Notes: generated by a model from the letters alone, not told the origin. Numbered from the stretch's first letter, positions 20,815-34,100 are shown. The stretch is 64,000 bases of DNA from Cristatella mucedo (GCA_009760855.2 WPIO01000068.1:376501-440500), one strand, 5' to 3'. Translations and numbers: made by a program.

Positions 20815-23800
20815 TCAGCATTCGACACCATACTTATCAAAGTTTCGTAAGACTACACTGAGCTGGATCTTAACAGTACCCATTGCAATTGTTCGGAGGT
20901 TGTATCTATCAGCACCAGAGTACACAAGATCAGGGTTTCTACAAAGGGAAGCACTTAAAGAGCCATTCACAATCACAGGCACATCTACAAAATTTGAAAA
21001 ACAAAGTCTACTTAGTCAATAACAGCCATTATTAGCAGTTGGAAATGCCGAGTTGGTGCACATAATGCATGAAACGCCGCCAATCCAACACAAACCACCT
21101 AGCCAAGGCCACCGGGTGTGCTTGGTAGATTTGAAGTGGGGCTTTCTACACCAAGATGGCGGGAGCTGGCTTCAAGAATGCAAGCAGCCTAACAAGTACC
21201 TGGCTATAGGTCTCGACAAGGCCTATTGTGGTACCTTGCAATAGGCATTGATAAGCCCTTGTATTAATTTATCCATTCTGTTCAGTAATAATAATAATAA
21301 TAATCATAATGCACTTGATAAAGCATCCTCGGATAACTCAATCTCTTTCTAGGCGCTTTACATTTGCTGCAAAGCAAGTGGAGGATTGGTCCATTGAGTA
21401 ATTCTTATATGGGTATATCGATGTTTACTTGGTATGGTGGATGCTTCACGAACATAAGCTAGCGACGATACCTTGGCTTTACGTATTTGCCTAAGCAGCA
21501 AGTTTTGCCTTTGGCAGCCAAGAGTTGGACAAGGCATGAGAGCGACAAATGAGGACTTGCGTCAAGCTTTGGCTAAAAGATAAGAGAGCAGCGCCCAAGA
21601 GTGGGTGTCCCGAGTAGTCATTCTCTCTAGATTATCTAATACGAGCCAGCAGCATGGTTAGATAGGGCAACTTTGGTTCTTTCACGAAAACTCTGCTCCC
21701 ACTAAATCAATTTGCAGGAGCGCCGTATTTCAATCTGGGCACAGCTTTGGATGAGCGGCATAAACGTATGCCGTTGCTACATCATTACCTGAGCTGTGGA
21801 CCTCCGCCGACAAAGTACTGCATCACCTGCTCCGTGAAAGTGCCGGTTGGCCGCCACGTAGGACAGTCGATATCATGGATTCCTGCAGACGTGGGGACGT
21901 GGCAAAAGCCATAGCCGTAGAGCTCGTTACGACCAAACGAGTCCTGATGCCACACTTGCAGATGGAGCTTGGGCCAGCCTGCAATGCACGGCATGCACGA
22001 GAGTGGCGCCACTTGGCTGTACAGCTGACAGCGGAAGGTGCAGCGCGAGCCGCCTCAAAGCAGTCGACTCACAAGCAGCCCAAAGGCAACTGAGTTCGGT
22101 AGCAACCAGAGATCCGGGCAGTGTTTCGTGAAGCAGCACATAGTTCGGCCTCGGTGTGTACGAACGAGCACGAGCCACAGACGGCAGAATCACAGTCCAC
22201 TACTGGCACGCTAATGGAAAACTCCAGACACCAGGTCAATCGCTAACCAAAGCTAACTAGGATCAGAACAAATAGTAGGAGCAAGCCAGAAGATTTCCCG
22301 GTACGGCAAAAGCCTGGTGATACAGATTGTGCAAGCTAGTCTCTGAGAAAACTGTCTCTGGTGAAGCTGATACTCTTGACTCTCAATAATATATAGACTA
22401 GCAACCTGCTCACCCGTTTAAGAAACCCATGGTCCGGAAAGCTTGCAAGGGCTATTAACTTCAGTTGTCTAGAAAGCTCCAAGAGCTAATTTCTCTACCA
22501 TGCATAATTCAAATTATAAGTGGAAAATTTCTCGTCTAGCTGCATTTAAGCAAACTTGGGTGCGACCAACTAAACAAACTAAACAAACTCAACCAACTTT
22601 TATCATCTTCCTGGCACTCTTTGATTCTCTTCGTCGTATTTCCTTTGAGGATTTTTCTAGATTGCTCGTTGTTCAGACCTAAGTTTGTAACTTTAAGAGA
22701 TCCATTCAAACTAAGGCTAGGATTACGAACTTCAAAAACCGTGCCACCCTGGTCTGGCCCAAGGGGAAGTGCTTGCCTTTGCACTGGGCTCGTGCCCTGT
22801 GACCTAAGTAATTAAGTGCCTCCATACACATCAAGTTCTCTTGGAGTACTATACACGTGACAAATGCTGCTCTTCCATAGGACATTCCTGTCTTGCTGTA
22901 GGATATCACTGGGCCGTGATAGCCCGAGAGGTAAGGTGCCTGCTCTTGACGATCGAGGTCGTGAGTTCGAATCCTGCAGTTGAGCGATCTTTTACTGTCA
23001 ACTGCAAGTGGTGATGATAGCCAATAAGGAAGGCTCTTCAGCCACTATACCAATGAGGCTGAAAAATATCACCTAAGATTTTCTCAGGATGTTTTTTGCT
23101 AGTGCTGCCGCAATCTGAGGAATCACTAGCTACATCTTGCTACATATACGAGTTCTTTGAGGCATGTATCCTTCGATGGCATTTTTTGTTATCTTCGGCA
23201 TTACAGCCGTTTTCGTCCAAGCGGGATTTGGAGGCAAAGGTTACACTCGAATTCAAAACTAGTGTGTTAAAATTGCTCTTTCCCTGCTTGTCCTTAGCTC
23301 CACAGGTTCCAGCTTCTTCCCCCAATACAGACCACTCTTCTTGGGCAGTTTTCGGTCAACTCCTGTCAGTTTGCATCTAATTCCCTTTACTGCCAACAGT
23401 GGCATTACAATTCTTGATCCCCTTTCCATTGAAGACAATTATGTTCTGGCGATGCGATGCCAAAAAAGAGCCAGGATGCATGATAAAAAGCATCCCTTTC
23501 TTTGCATGATAATACAGTTATCCTTTTAATGTTAGCGTTTCTTATAGTGCAACCCACTGGACAATATTTCAGCATGCTCTCGGATAGGCGGAGAAGAGGT
23601 GAAGTCGGCATCTGCGCGTGAGCTCTTGCGTGAGATTAAAAAATGGCTCTTAAAAGCTGCCTTCAAAGCTGTGCTTCAGTAACAGCAAGTGTGGCCTTCT
23701 TCGAATTCCTTTGGGCAGGCTAAATTTGAAGCAGCTGAGCCTAGTCAAAGCCAGCCGACAAAGTTCAATGAACATAAAAACTGTCTGCGATGTAAATAAA

Positions 23801-25752
23801 GAGTAACGAGCCTTAGAGCAGGGTTCAGCTCAAACCACATCTTCCAAAACACAGGCGGTTGCCTATTCATTAGCGTAACCAAAGAGCTGCAAGCATCAAT
23901 GCAGCACGCTGCGATCACATCCGACAGTTCAAAGATATGACGTGTGTTTCATATGGTGTGTTCCAGATCATTCGCTGTACTGCCTCTGCATTGTGCATGT
24001 GCCTACGACTGCAATCATTTTAGAAACAGCTTATATAACCAAAGCAGTGCATTACAGAAACTATATTCTACATTTAGGCACATGAAATGAGAAATGGGAG
24101 TAAGCAATAACAGCCATAAAGATACACCATATAATAATTGACAGGTTCAGTAGTGGTCCACACCAAGCCTCCTTAAGCCTGTAGACTCACCTTGCAGTCC
24201 CTTGGTGGCATAATGGATATCAATAGGATGGCACCAAACTGCAAAAGCTTCATCGCTGGGATTGTCCACTTGCGTTTGTCCCTCACGCATTCCAGCCAAG
24301 ACTTTCCATGCACCTCCTGCCGATTGACAATGAGACAGTCGTAGAAAGCAGCCCGAGCTCGACTAAACACACCTCGTGCAGTGTAAGCATGAAAACACTT
24401 GCGGTATGTTATTACCTCCATATGTATACTTGTATGCGTGCAAGCACTCATAGAGTCAATGATAATTACGAAGGTAACATGAGTTTAGGGTTGAAAAGGA
24501 AGAAACATTTGCAATTGCCTCCCTGACTTTAATGAGAGTTAATCGGAATTTGGTTTGTTACTCTAAAGATTGCTTACATTGTGTTTTGAGCAGAGCCTTA
24601 GCAGGCAATATTATGATCTCCTTCATGCATGAAACAAATTCAAGAGCCTAGGGCACATCAGAAACTGGATGAATATTCACTGGCAATTTTTTCGAGATAA
24701 AACATGTCAACAACACACTGAGGTACAAAATATGCCAATAAATTGAAAAATTACTCGACATTGGCATCAAGCCACACGCGACTAAATAAAAAAAGAGTAC
24801 AGTTGCATTGAATCTTCCAATCTAGCTTACATGGGATGCCCCCATTCTATGCTATTCGCAATCCATTTTGGCTGCTATCGATAGCACACACCACTGAGTT
24901 GCCAATGGCTTTCGGCAAGTGCACCTACAGTCAAAACTCGGAAGGGACATGATTGTGATAAAGGGCAATCAGATAGGATTTAATAAATTCATGGTGCGTG
25001 CTACCGTCAGCGTGCGCTTACATTTGGGCGATATAAGAGAATATAAGGCCCAATCATTCTGCTACAGCTGAACATAGCAACTGCTGCTGAAGGCAACCCA
25101 CCTCAGCTGATTCAGCAGAGGTTTATGTTGGTATGCGGTATCCGCATGCTTTCTTATGTGAGAAAAAGCTCTATACGTGAAGCTAAACCTATAGCCATCG
25201 CGAAGTACAAGTATTCAAGACCCTCTCGTAGCACGCCCTGTTTTTGCCCCGGTGGAAGAAAGAAATGCTAGCTGATTTAACAGTCTCAATTATATAGCGG
25301 CAGAAGAGCCTTAATGACTCTCCCCACCGCTTGCACTCGAAAATAATGAATCGCCCACTGTAGTACTCAAATTCAAAACCCGGGTCGTGAAGAGCGAGTA
25401 CCTTACCTCCAGGGCGATGACCCCAAGGCAAGATGAACAGTAACTGGAGAACGGCAATAGCGAGCGGACATGGTATTACGGCCACACATGCCAGGAAATT
25501 ATGAAGTTTTTTAATGGCATACATGCACGGAAGCACGTTTTCTTGCAACACGGATAATGACATACGTCTGCAGTCAATGCTCCGCACACACGTAGTCCCT
25601 CACAGAGGGCACTCAGCAGTTTAGGAAGCGGACTGCTTCGGTTCACTCATAAGTTGCTTCATACCGGCGTGAATTCCCCATTTGCAAAAAAGGCTGTTTT
25701 CAGGAAATCCACTCGCACCGACCAGCTGTCCAATTATGTGCACCTCAGCCAT
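20815..25752 (-). CDS. B9D2: B9 domain-containing protein 2 (ciliary transition zone)
   Basis: Complete gene on the minus strand, join of 25752-25665, 24316-24191, 21978-21789 and 20938-20815, 175 aa, the same length as the human protein. All junctions are GT-AG with matching phases. Exon 1 starts [16 protein letters not shown] and gives LFCKWGIH. Exon 2 gives [20 protein letters not shown], then [13 protein letters not shown]. Exon 3 gives [20 protein letters not shown] and [10 protein letters not shown]. Exon 4 gives [11 protein letters not shown] and ends FDKYGVEC. These are near-identical to family-invariant stretches. B9D2 is a single B9 (C2-like) domain protein of the MKS module and works with B9D1 and MKS1 at the ciliary transition zone gate. 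It diverges from ZC3H14 with 411 bp between start codons. The identification is secure. Confidence 0.97.
21285..21378 (-). repeat. LINE/SINE 3' tail, minus orientation
   Basis: AATAATAATAATAATC followed by CACTTGATAAAGCATCCTC, the GAGATT-type loop in reverse and GGCGCTTTACATTTGC. It lies in the last intron of B9D2. Confidence 0.8.
22909..23085 (+). repeat. tRNA-derived SINE, best-preserved plus copy
   Basis: The head GGGCCGTGATAGCCCGAGAGG contains an A-box-like TAGCCCGAGAGG. GTGAGTTCGAATCCTGC is a clear B-box 40-50 bp downstream. A body with AACTGCAAGTGGTGATGATA and the 3' GGCTCTTCAGCCACTAT segment follow. It lies in intron 2 of B9D2 (antisense to that gene). It is a SINE promoter, not a functional tRNA gene, because no complete cloverleaf can be drawn. 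Confidence 0.85.
23086..24190. other. B9D2 intron 2, no supported feature
   Basis: AT-rich intronic DNA without motif-bearing open frames or clear repeats. Confidence 0.4.
25262..25432 (-). repeat. tRNA-derived SINE, minus orientation
   Basis: GCTGATTTAACAGTCTC, GCGGCAGAAGAGCCTTAATG, CCACCGCTTGCA and an inverted B-box (TTCAAAACCCGGGTCGTGA) in the order shared by the family. It lies in intron 1 of B9D2, about 230 bp from exon 1. Confidence 0.8.
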
Positions 25753-26163
25753 ATCACCGTGAGCAATCTGAAACGGTTGTTCGTTTTTCCGTGATCTATA
25801 TGTACGCCCAAAACGAATCGCACTCATTTTGAGATTCCAGCGCACAGAAAATAACTACATCGTTTATTTACTCACCAGTTACTAGCATAGCTGCTGCCTG
25901 CTCCTGAATACCAGTACGAAGCTGAGCTCACGCCACCGGAGCCGCAGTATCGCCAGTCGAAAGCGTCCGGATACTGTGGCGACGCGTCCATCCACATTTT
26001 CTTTTACATCGGCTTTTATCTCTTTTTATAATCAAAATAAACAGAAAATACTAATAAAACTATATATTACTATTTTACCTGTAGAAAATACTCTATGCAA
26101 TTAGTATAACCGCTCGACCGTTTCTAACATTTCCTTGCTAGCCGACTATTGTTTGGGTACAGC
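25753..26163. promoter_or_regulatory. Divergent promoter region between B9D2 and ZC3H14
   Basis: Only 411 bp separate the start codons of two head-to-head genes, so both 5' UTRs and core promoters must fit here unless one has an upstream non-coding exon. No canonical TATA box is obvious in either direction. A bidirectional promoter is inferred from spacing. Confidence 0.6.
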
Positions 26164-29100
26164 ATGGAACTGTCTCTGGACGACGTTGCAGAAATAAAGG
26201 TAAAAAATGGTCGCGGCTTCTAAGAACGAACCGCGCAGCAGATCATATGCTCAGCTGCTTTCTTTTGGAATTATAATGCTGCCAATGATGTTAGCCTTTC
26301 ACGTATCGGTGAACTGCGAACGATATTCGGCTGTCTAGTTGCTTGCTCTCCCGGCCATCCTCGTCGAACGAATGCCAGTAGGACTTTCTGTGCATTGATA
26401 AATTTGCTTTATCACCGCATAGATGTTCTCTAAGCTTGCTTCTATTTGTATCTAGACAATAAGTGCCTCTACCAGTGCACTTTGACCTGGCTGAGTCGGA
26501 AACCTTGAAAGATTTCGTTGCAGCTCGAATATGGCCAATCAGTCTAGACGTCTTGCCATATCTTACGCGTCGCACTTGATGCTGCATAAGTATTTATTTA
26601 TTACCCCAGTAGTTTGGAATGAGCTTGACTAAATGCGTAGTACGTATGCTTTCGTTTAGTTGCTTCAATTGTCGCTCCCCATATTGCACGCTAAACTGTT
26701 GTTTACCTTTCGCACGATATAGTTATGGGCAGAACCTTCCCGCTCTTAAGTGACTGGCGGCTCTTGTTGAATTTTCTGCAGCTTCCCGGGTAGATCCGGC
26801 TGACAGTTCACAGAATGTGCTTGCATACTATAGATCTCGGCACCCGTACAGTACATTGTGGCCAGTGCCAATGGTTTCATTTTTCCGCTGTTATATAAAC
26901 TGTTATATTTCTTACCGATTCTGCTTCATCGCTTTCTTGAATTCCGAGCGCAGATATGCTGGACCAATTCTGATTTGTGCATGTGTTCAGACATAAGGTA
27001 AATGAGTAAGCAATGCCTGTAGGATTGCTGTCACTACACTAGAATGGTCTCGATATGCCCTTTGCTGCAAATCCTTAACTTGGTTGTGCTGTTGCCTGCC
27101 CAGTAGATCTACGATGGATGTCTGGCATCGATTTATACTTACCTGTCTAAATTACTTGTTATCTTTCAGGCGGCAATTAAAGCCAAGCTGGTGGAGCTAG
27201 GCAACTATGTTGGTAAGTAACTATTGCTTGATGATCTAAAAGTCATTCAGCCAATTATTAGATTGTATTTTAGCATTCCATGCGATCTGTTCTTTAGCAT
27301 CGCTTAAGATTTGTAACTGTTGTCAGTAATATTTGTAAGTGTTGTCAGCTTAGATACATTGACAATAGGCTGGTTTTGACTTAGTAAAAAGCTAAGAATC
27401 AGCTGATTTAGCAGCCTCGTTGATACAATGACAGAAAAGCCTTATCAGAAGAGCCTTAGCGGCTTTAATTCCACTATTAGCAGGCAATAAATAATTGCCT
27501 GTTAAACGACTCTAACCCACGACCTTAGTCGTGAAATGTAAGCACCTTGCCACAGAAGATTGTCTAGTATGCCTTAGTAAGCCTACTATGTCACAGAGGC
27601 TGGCTGTGCCTTCTTGTTCTTTGCTTATAGGACCCAGACAAACCATACTTGTTCTCGTGTCTCTTTCTTTCTTCTTGCAGATGTATGGAAAATCAGCTGA
27701 CCCTAAGCTAAGGTCTAGTGTTAATATCATGTATCAAACCTATTAGTCACCTAGCATGTTTGGGCCATCATCTGTTCAGTTAGTTCACAGCTGTAGTAGA
27801 ACCTGAAAGACTTCTTTGTTATGGGACTCTTTTCGAGACTGCTCATAATTTCTTTTAGTTAGATCACTGATTTAGTGGAATGATGTGGACGGACTAGGTT
27901 AGATGGCTTGTTGTTCAGCAGTTGTTCGGCTTGGTTGTGTGCCACTGATGGGTATTTAGCCATCATTTAGAATTACCCTCATTCACTTCTGCCATACTGT
28001 TAGCTATTGTTTTTGCAGACTCGAGTAATCATCCATGTTACAAGTATCCCATCTTGGTCCTACTTATTTGGCCAATTTGCAGTAAATGCTTTTATTAAGT
28101 TTGTTTAGATTACCCAGATGACCATACTTAAGATTGTTTTGCATGGGTATCCAGGATAATGCATGCAGACGGGCTATGCTGATGGCATTTGAACTTAACA
28201 TTAGTCATTCAGAGCAATTGCCCAAGGTATGGTTACCTTATGAAAGATTAGTGATCATTTGCCTGTGCACCATCAATCTTTAATTCCTTGAGACCTTGTC
28301 TTTGATCCAGCTGAGCGAAGAGATCTGCAGCATTACAGTCTTTAATTATACTCAGTGTTACATGTCACATTTACCAGCATTATAGTGTCGGTCCTTCTTT
28401 GCCTCATTCTGTATTACTGCCTCCTCGATGGTTGCTGTAGGTGAGATTGTCAGAAAATTGGGTGGCAGTATCGCTATTGTTTGCTAGCATGCTCCTGATT
28501 TGCTCGCGATCTGGCTGATGCTTGATGCTTGTCTAACGAGCAATATTGCAGCTTTTACTTTTGCAAGTACCTTCCCGCCACAAAATAGCTGCCCACCAAT
28601 AAAAGGCAGCTGGATGAAGTCACGAATATAGATCGTTGTAGCTCAAGACAGACCCTTCTTTTTGCCCAATTCCTTGCATCTAGGCGTGTGAATCACAGCC
28701 GTGCAGTTTTTTGCTAATTTCCTTGCATCGGTGCTCATAGTTGTTACTAATGAGCTTTGTGAGCATGAACATTTTGTTGCCGTTGTTTCCACCTCCATAT
28801 GTGACTGGCTGCTGCAGCAGTTAATGCATTACCCAAGCATTTGCACACAGTAGATTGGTTGGTAAATGATGCTACGTGCTGCCATAATCGATTCTTTAAC
28901 TAGGCTGTCGGGTGAGAGCCCCTGTGTGTCTGCCTAAGGGTAAGGCACTTGCACTTTTAGACCCAGGCTGTGAGTTCGAGATTTAGATCTGGCAATTTCT
29001 ATTCGTCCTCTTTAAGCATATTGATAGCCACCGCGACTCTTCTGCTGCTATAAAAATTAGGCTGTCGAATCAGCTAGTCTTTGCTCTTTTTTTGTTTTAC

Positions 29101-30977
29101 TTAAGAGGGGCCAGGACTTTATCTCCTCAGTCTTGACTTTCTGTTCATCCTTGAATTTCGTGCAAACAACAGCCATCACTAAAGAATCCTGCTAGAGCAA
29201 TTGAGTTGGCTCTTCAAACAAATCAAAATCAAGTCCATTGTTACTTATGATAATTAAAGCCAGCCACCGATATGTCTATATCATTTGTTAAGATCCTTTA
29301 CCTGGTTGTCCGGATATGAAAGTTCCTGGATCAAGTCTTGTTGATGATGATTATATGTTGCTCTTAGCTCTTTCATCACCAGCTGATCACTAGGTCGTAT
29401 ATTTTTAATTAGTTGTATCTCTGAACTATCAGCAACGCATTATTTTCGCAACTTGTACGGTTCTTAATCACCAAGTACCTCTGCACCGACTTATGACGAT
29501 TTGGCTTATAAAACTTTGGGGATATGAACTCGGTCACGGTCACGAAAACAATCGAAAATCGAAATGTATTCAAGAAAACTTTCAAAATCTGCTAGCAGTG
29601 AGTTGACTAGACCAGAGCCGAAAACAGAGAGGAAATTACGTCTGACGGGTATGCATTGTGGTCACTGAGGGTTCATAGTAGAACCTATCTTATACCATTC
29701 TCGACTCACGAAAATCCCGACTTGCGACAGGTTTTCCAGTCCCTATCTATTTCGCAAATCAGGGTCTGACTGTACAATCTATGTTCTTGTTTCTCTTCAG
29801 TTGACAAACAGCCATAACTGTACATGATCCCTCTCTGCCTCCCAGCATCCCAAACTCTCACAACTTCAATGCAACTGTTAACTCCTTTGCAGTTTGAATA
29901 GCCGACTTTCACATGCAAACTGGGTAGCAATAAAAACAACATAATAGCCACGCGTCTCCTTTGGATCTTTGATGACTTCTGATTGATCAGCCGACAGAGC
30001 TAAATTCTTAATGTGCCGCACAAGGCTTGTCATGGCTTGGCTCCTTCATACCAAGAAGTACTGCTGCCCCATTTTTTGCTTCGTCGTGCTCTCAGGTCCT
30101 CGCTCGAATAAAAATTAATTGATCAATTCCTTTCCTTAAAGACTATATAGGACAGCAGCTTTTGCTCTTCGTGTAATTGGCTGTGGAACTCTCTTCCACT
30201 ATTCATGCACTACGAAATCTTTAGCTGCTGACCGTGGCACATCCTTTACAGTTGTTTGGCCTTGCTGCTACATGCTACTCACTTCCTCGTGTGTCCTCCT
30301 GACTCAGCTATTCTTCTCACTTTCTGTGTGTTAAGTGAGATGAAGTTTGTTGGCTACCGTGTGCCCACTGAAAAACCCAATAGGCTTCCGGTGGAATCAC
30401 TAATACAGCACTACAATTGTTCAGGTGCTATCTCAGTAGTGGACTCCCGAGTATTGTTGTAAGCAGACAAAGATCCTCCGAGGAACCACTTCAGTACAGG
30501 GTACCTCAGGGCTCTGTGCTCGGTCCCCTTCATTTCACTGTATATACTCTCCCTCTTGCCGATATGATTGCCAGGCATGATTTAGGCTTTCACTTGTATG
30601 CAGATGGCATGATTCCTCCCAGCCTTCCAGCACATCGAATTCTCTGGCTGCATGTATTGATGACATCCACACATGGATGACAGCAAACTTTCTTAAATTG
30701 AACGACGATAAACCAACTTACTATTTATGAGCAAACCAAGTGTAATTCAAAAAATGAAAAATCTAATACCAAATCGGCTCTGCCAGTAAATCTCCTGTTG
30801 AATCTGCACGACATATGAGCGTCGAACCATATTTCTCGAAATCGCTGTCTTTGTGCTAACGAATAGAACTCGACGAGACATTTTTAGTCTATTTACATAT
30901 CATTTGGACATGTTCAGGTAGTTATCGCAGTCTTTGCAGACCCGGGTTACCATGGTAACCCAGGTTACCGCCATCGG

Positions 30978-31014
<37 letters not shown>

Positions 31015-31021
31015 CATACAT

Positions 31022-31118
<97 letters not shown>

Positions 31119-34100
31119 ACACCTACTTACTTATCAGACTAATCCACCAGGCAAACAATCATGCAACCCACTGTTCTGACTCGAGTCGTTTAGCCATGCC
31201 TCATACGAACCTGAATCCGTTGAAGATCGTGCCCTTAGTTCCTATGCTCCCAAAGCCTGGAAACCTATTACTGATGCACATCACATCATCCCCTGACATG
31301 ACGATATTTAAAAAGAAGCTCAAAACGCAACTGTTTGTTACAGCATTTTATGGGTCTTTGTGATTCGTCTTTAGCGTGCGTGTACAAGATTCAGTTCTGA
31401 TGGCACTATTCAAATGTATTTTTGTTATTATTACCATGGAAATGCTATCGTAGCACCCACTTAGTCTCTGGCTCTTTGTGGAGTTACTGATTTAGGTTGG
31501 TACATGCATGCACGCTATGAAATGGCACTCTTGTTCTGTGCTGACCAGCTCTGCATATACACTGCCTTCCAAAAATTTCTATGCGCATGATCTATTGATC
31601 TGCGTTCGGTTGTATCTGATGCCCATATTAGAGTGTCATTAGGTTTTACGAATTTTTGAATTGGAGGAATTTGTCAGTACAATTTTATCCTCAGTCGCAG
31701 TTTGCTACGTTTGACTGAGTGAGCCAATGCATTCACCGGAAGTCGAGTCAATGGTTTCCATGTAAACACAATAGAGATTTTGTTCACGTGACCATCCACC
31801 TCCCTCCCTAAAGACCATCCAGCAAAGCCTATTTTTACCAGTTTAGACCCAGATGTCTCGTTGACCTGTTGAGACAAGCCCATGCCTTATTGAAGCTCGG
31901 TACACGACCAGACCATGCTGCCTGCTGCAGTTTTCTGAAAAAACCGAGTCATTTCGAGGCTGTTGCAGACCTCAGATGACACTGTTAGGAACATTATTAG
32001 GAAACATCTGGACTATGGTAGCACAGAGGCACTGTCATGCTCGTTGCCCTCGAGTTAGTTCTCTGAGGGAGGACTGCCTCCTCAAAAGCATGGCTCTGAA
32101 GACCACGTGTGCCTCAGCTAAAATCCACTGCCAGTCTCTCTACCTAGCTAAGGGAACGGTCGTAAGCCAAAACACTATGAATGGATGGCTTAATGAACAA
32201 TGACTGAATGCACTGGTGGCCAAGTCCGAGCCTTTGTTGACTGAGCTGCTCAAAAAAAGGCTGGATTTTGCTTGCTGATCTCAACATTGGACAGCTACCC
32301 AGTGAAACAGGGTGCTAAGGACTAAGACCAAGTTCAATATCTTTGGCTGGAACGAATGAATGAAGTACGTTTGCCGGCAAATAGGTTAAACATGCATGGA
32401 CGGTTGTTTGCAAAAGATGAGGAAATTCGGTGGTTGAAGTGTAATGTATGGGTTTGCATCTCGACTTCCGGTGTTGGGCGTTTGTACAGGATTCGAGGAA
32501 TCATAAATGAAAATGTCTATGTCGACATTGTGTAGAATGTTGGCTCGTCATCTGCTTACATTCATAGCAGACGCGATTTCTGTTGGCAGCCTGACAACGA
32601 TCCGAAGCACACTGATGTGGCGGTTAAGCCCCACGAACCCGCCGACCGCTGCTTAGAGCCAATTGAAGCCATACACTGGCCAAACCCAAGCCCTAACCAA
32701 TGAAACCTGTGAACCCTTGAAATGAATGAACCCTTGAAGCCAATAGAACATCTGTGCAACGAAGTCAAACGAGCTTTAAGGTTCAAAGTTCGCTAGTGCA
32801 TGAAACCCGATGATTTTTTGAGGCTTTGAATGACTGCTGGGCACCAATTCCACTAAAAACGTGCCGGAAGCGGATAGTCACTTCTGAGACGATTGGGTGA
32901 AATTATAAAAAATCATGGTGCCTCGACAAGTTATTGATTGTTCCAATATATTGCATGTAATTATATATTTCTTAGCTTTTCTGCACAACAAAAACTGCTA
33001 CATAGTTATATCCAATCTAAATCGTGCATTTTGGGAAAATAGTGTGCTAGTAGCAAGTGTGCAGAAACCTTTGGAAGGCAGTGTGTTTGTGTGTGTGCGC
33101 GAGCATGCATGTGTGCTGGTCTTCGATTTGTATAGTGCCCCAAGGGAACTCAAATCTCTGTGCAGGTGCTTCCTATATTCAGGGCTCGAGCCCGCGACCT
33201 TAGCCATCAAATGTCAAATGCATTCACCTTGACCTCGGTCTGGGCGAGCACCTTAACCACTGGGCTTTAATACCAATGTCGTGAGCTTGAGCCCTGGGCC
33301 ATATGCATAGTGCCTGGTCACTGTTCTCAAAAGCAAGGCTATCGAAAAATGTGTTCTTCAATCAACGATTTCAGATTCTTGTAGACAGGACTCCTCCCAT
33401 CCCTATTGGAGTCTGCTTATCGTGTACGATTGGTTGGTGCCTGCAAGCTGGAGTCGAATATGTGTAATTGGCAGATTAATGTATGTAGTCGTGCACTTGG
33501 GCAAACCGTGCTGACCCGCTGACTCGTGAGATCAAGTCGAGCCGAGCTGGGTAAGCTGTAATGTAATGGCAGGAATCTGCTGAGCAGCATTCGTTCTCAT
33601 TACAGACGAAGAGCTACCGGACTACATAATGATACTAGTCGCAAACAATAAATCAAAAGAGCAGATGAATGACGACCTAAATTTGTTTCTCCGAGACAAT
33701 ACAGAGCGATTCACGGAATGGTAAGTCGTGCTGCACTAGAGCTGCCAGAGTGATGCTGAATTGATGAACTCGAGTGCAGCAGCGGCAACTGCATGATTGA
33801 TGACCCCAGATGATACTGGGAGTTGGTGCTGTACCTTTATGGAGCTTGGTTCGGTCGCATTGACTGGACGGTGACGATGTTGCAATGTCAAAAACTGACC
33901 ATTTGCTGTGCCTGGTCGTGCAGAGCTGGCGCCTATCTCACGGTCAAACCGGTGGCCATCACGCATTGGCTTATCATTATTATTACCATCAGCGCTTGAC
34001 TGTTGCTGCTTTGTGCATACTGCATCCTCAAGGTCTGCAGCAAGGTTCAGCTTTGTCAGGCACGTTGCGGCTTTTTAGGCTTTACTCGAGCCTCGGTCGT

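Noticed and set aside
21875-22193. Plus-strand open frame opposite B9D2 exon 3
   Set aside because: Antisense to a secure exon and without similarity.
22909-22980. Possible tRNA gene
   Set aside because: A- and B-box matches are present but no complete cloverleaf forms, and the sequence recurs with a common non-tRNA body, so it is a SINE head.
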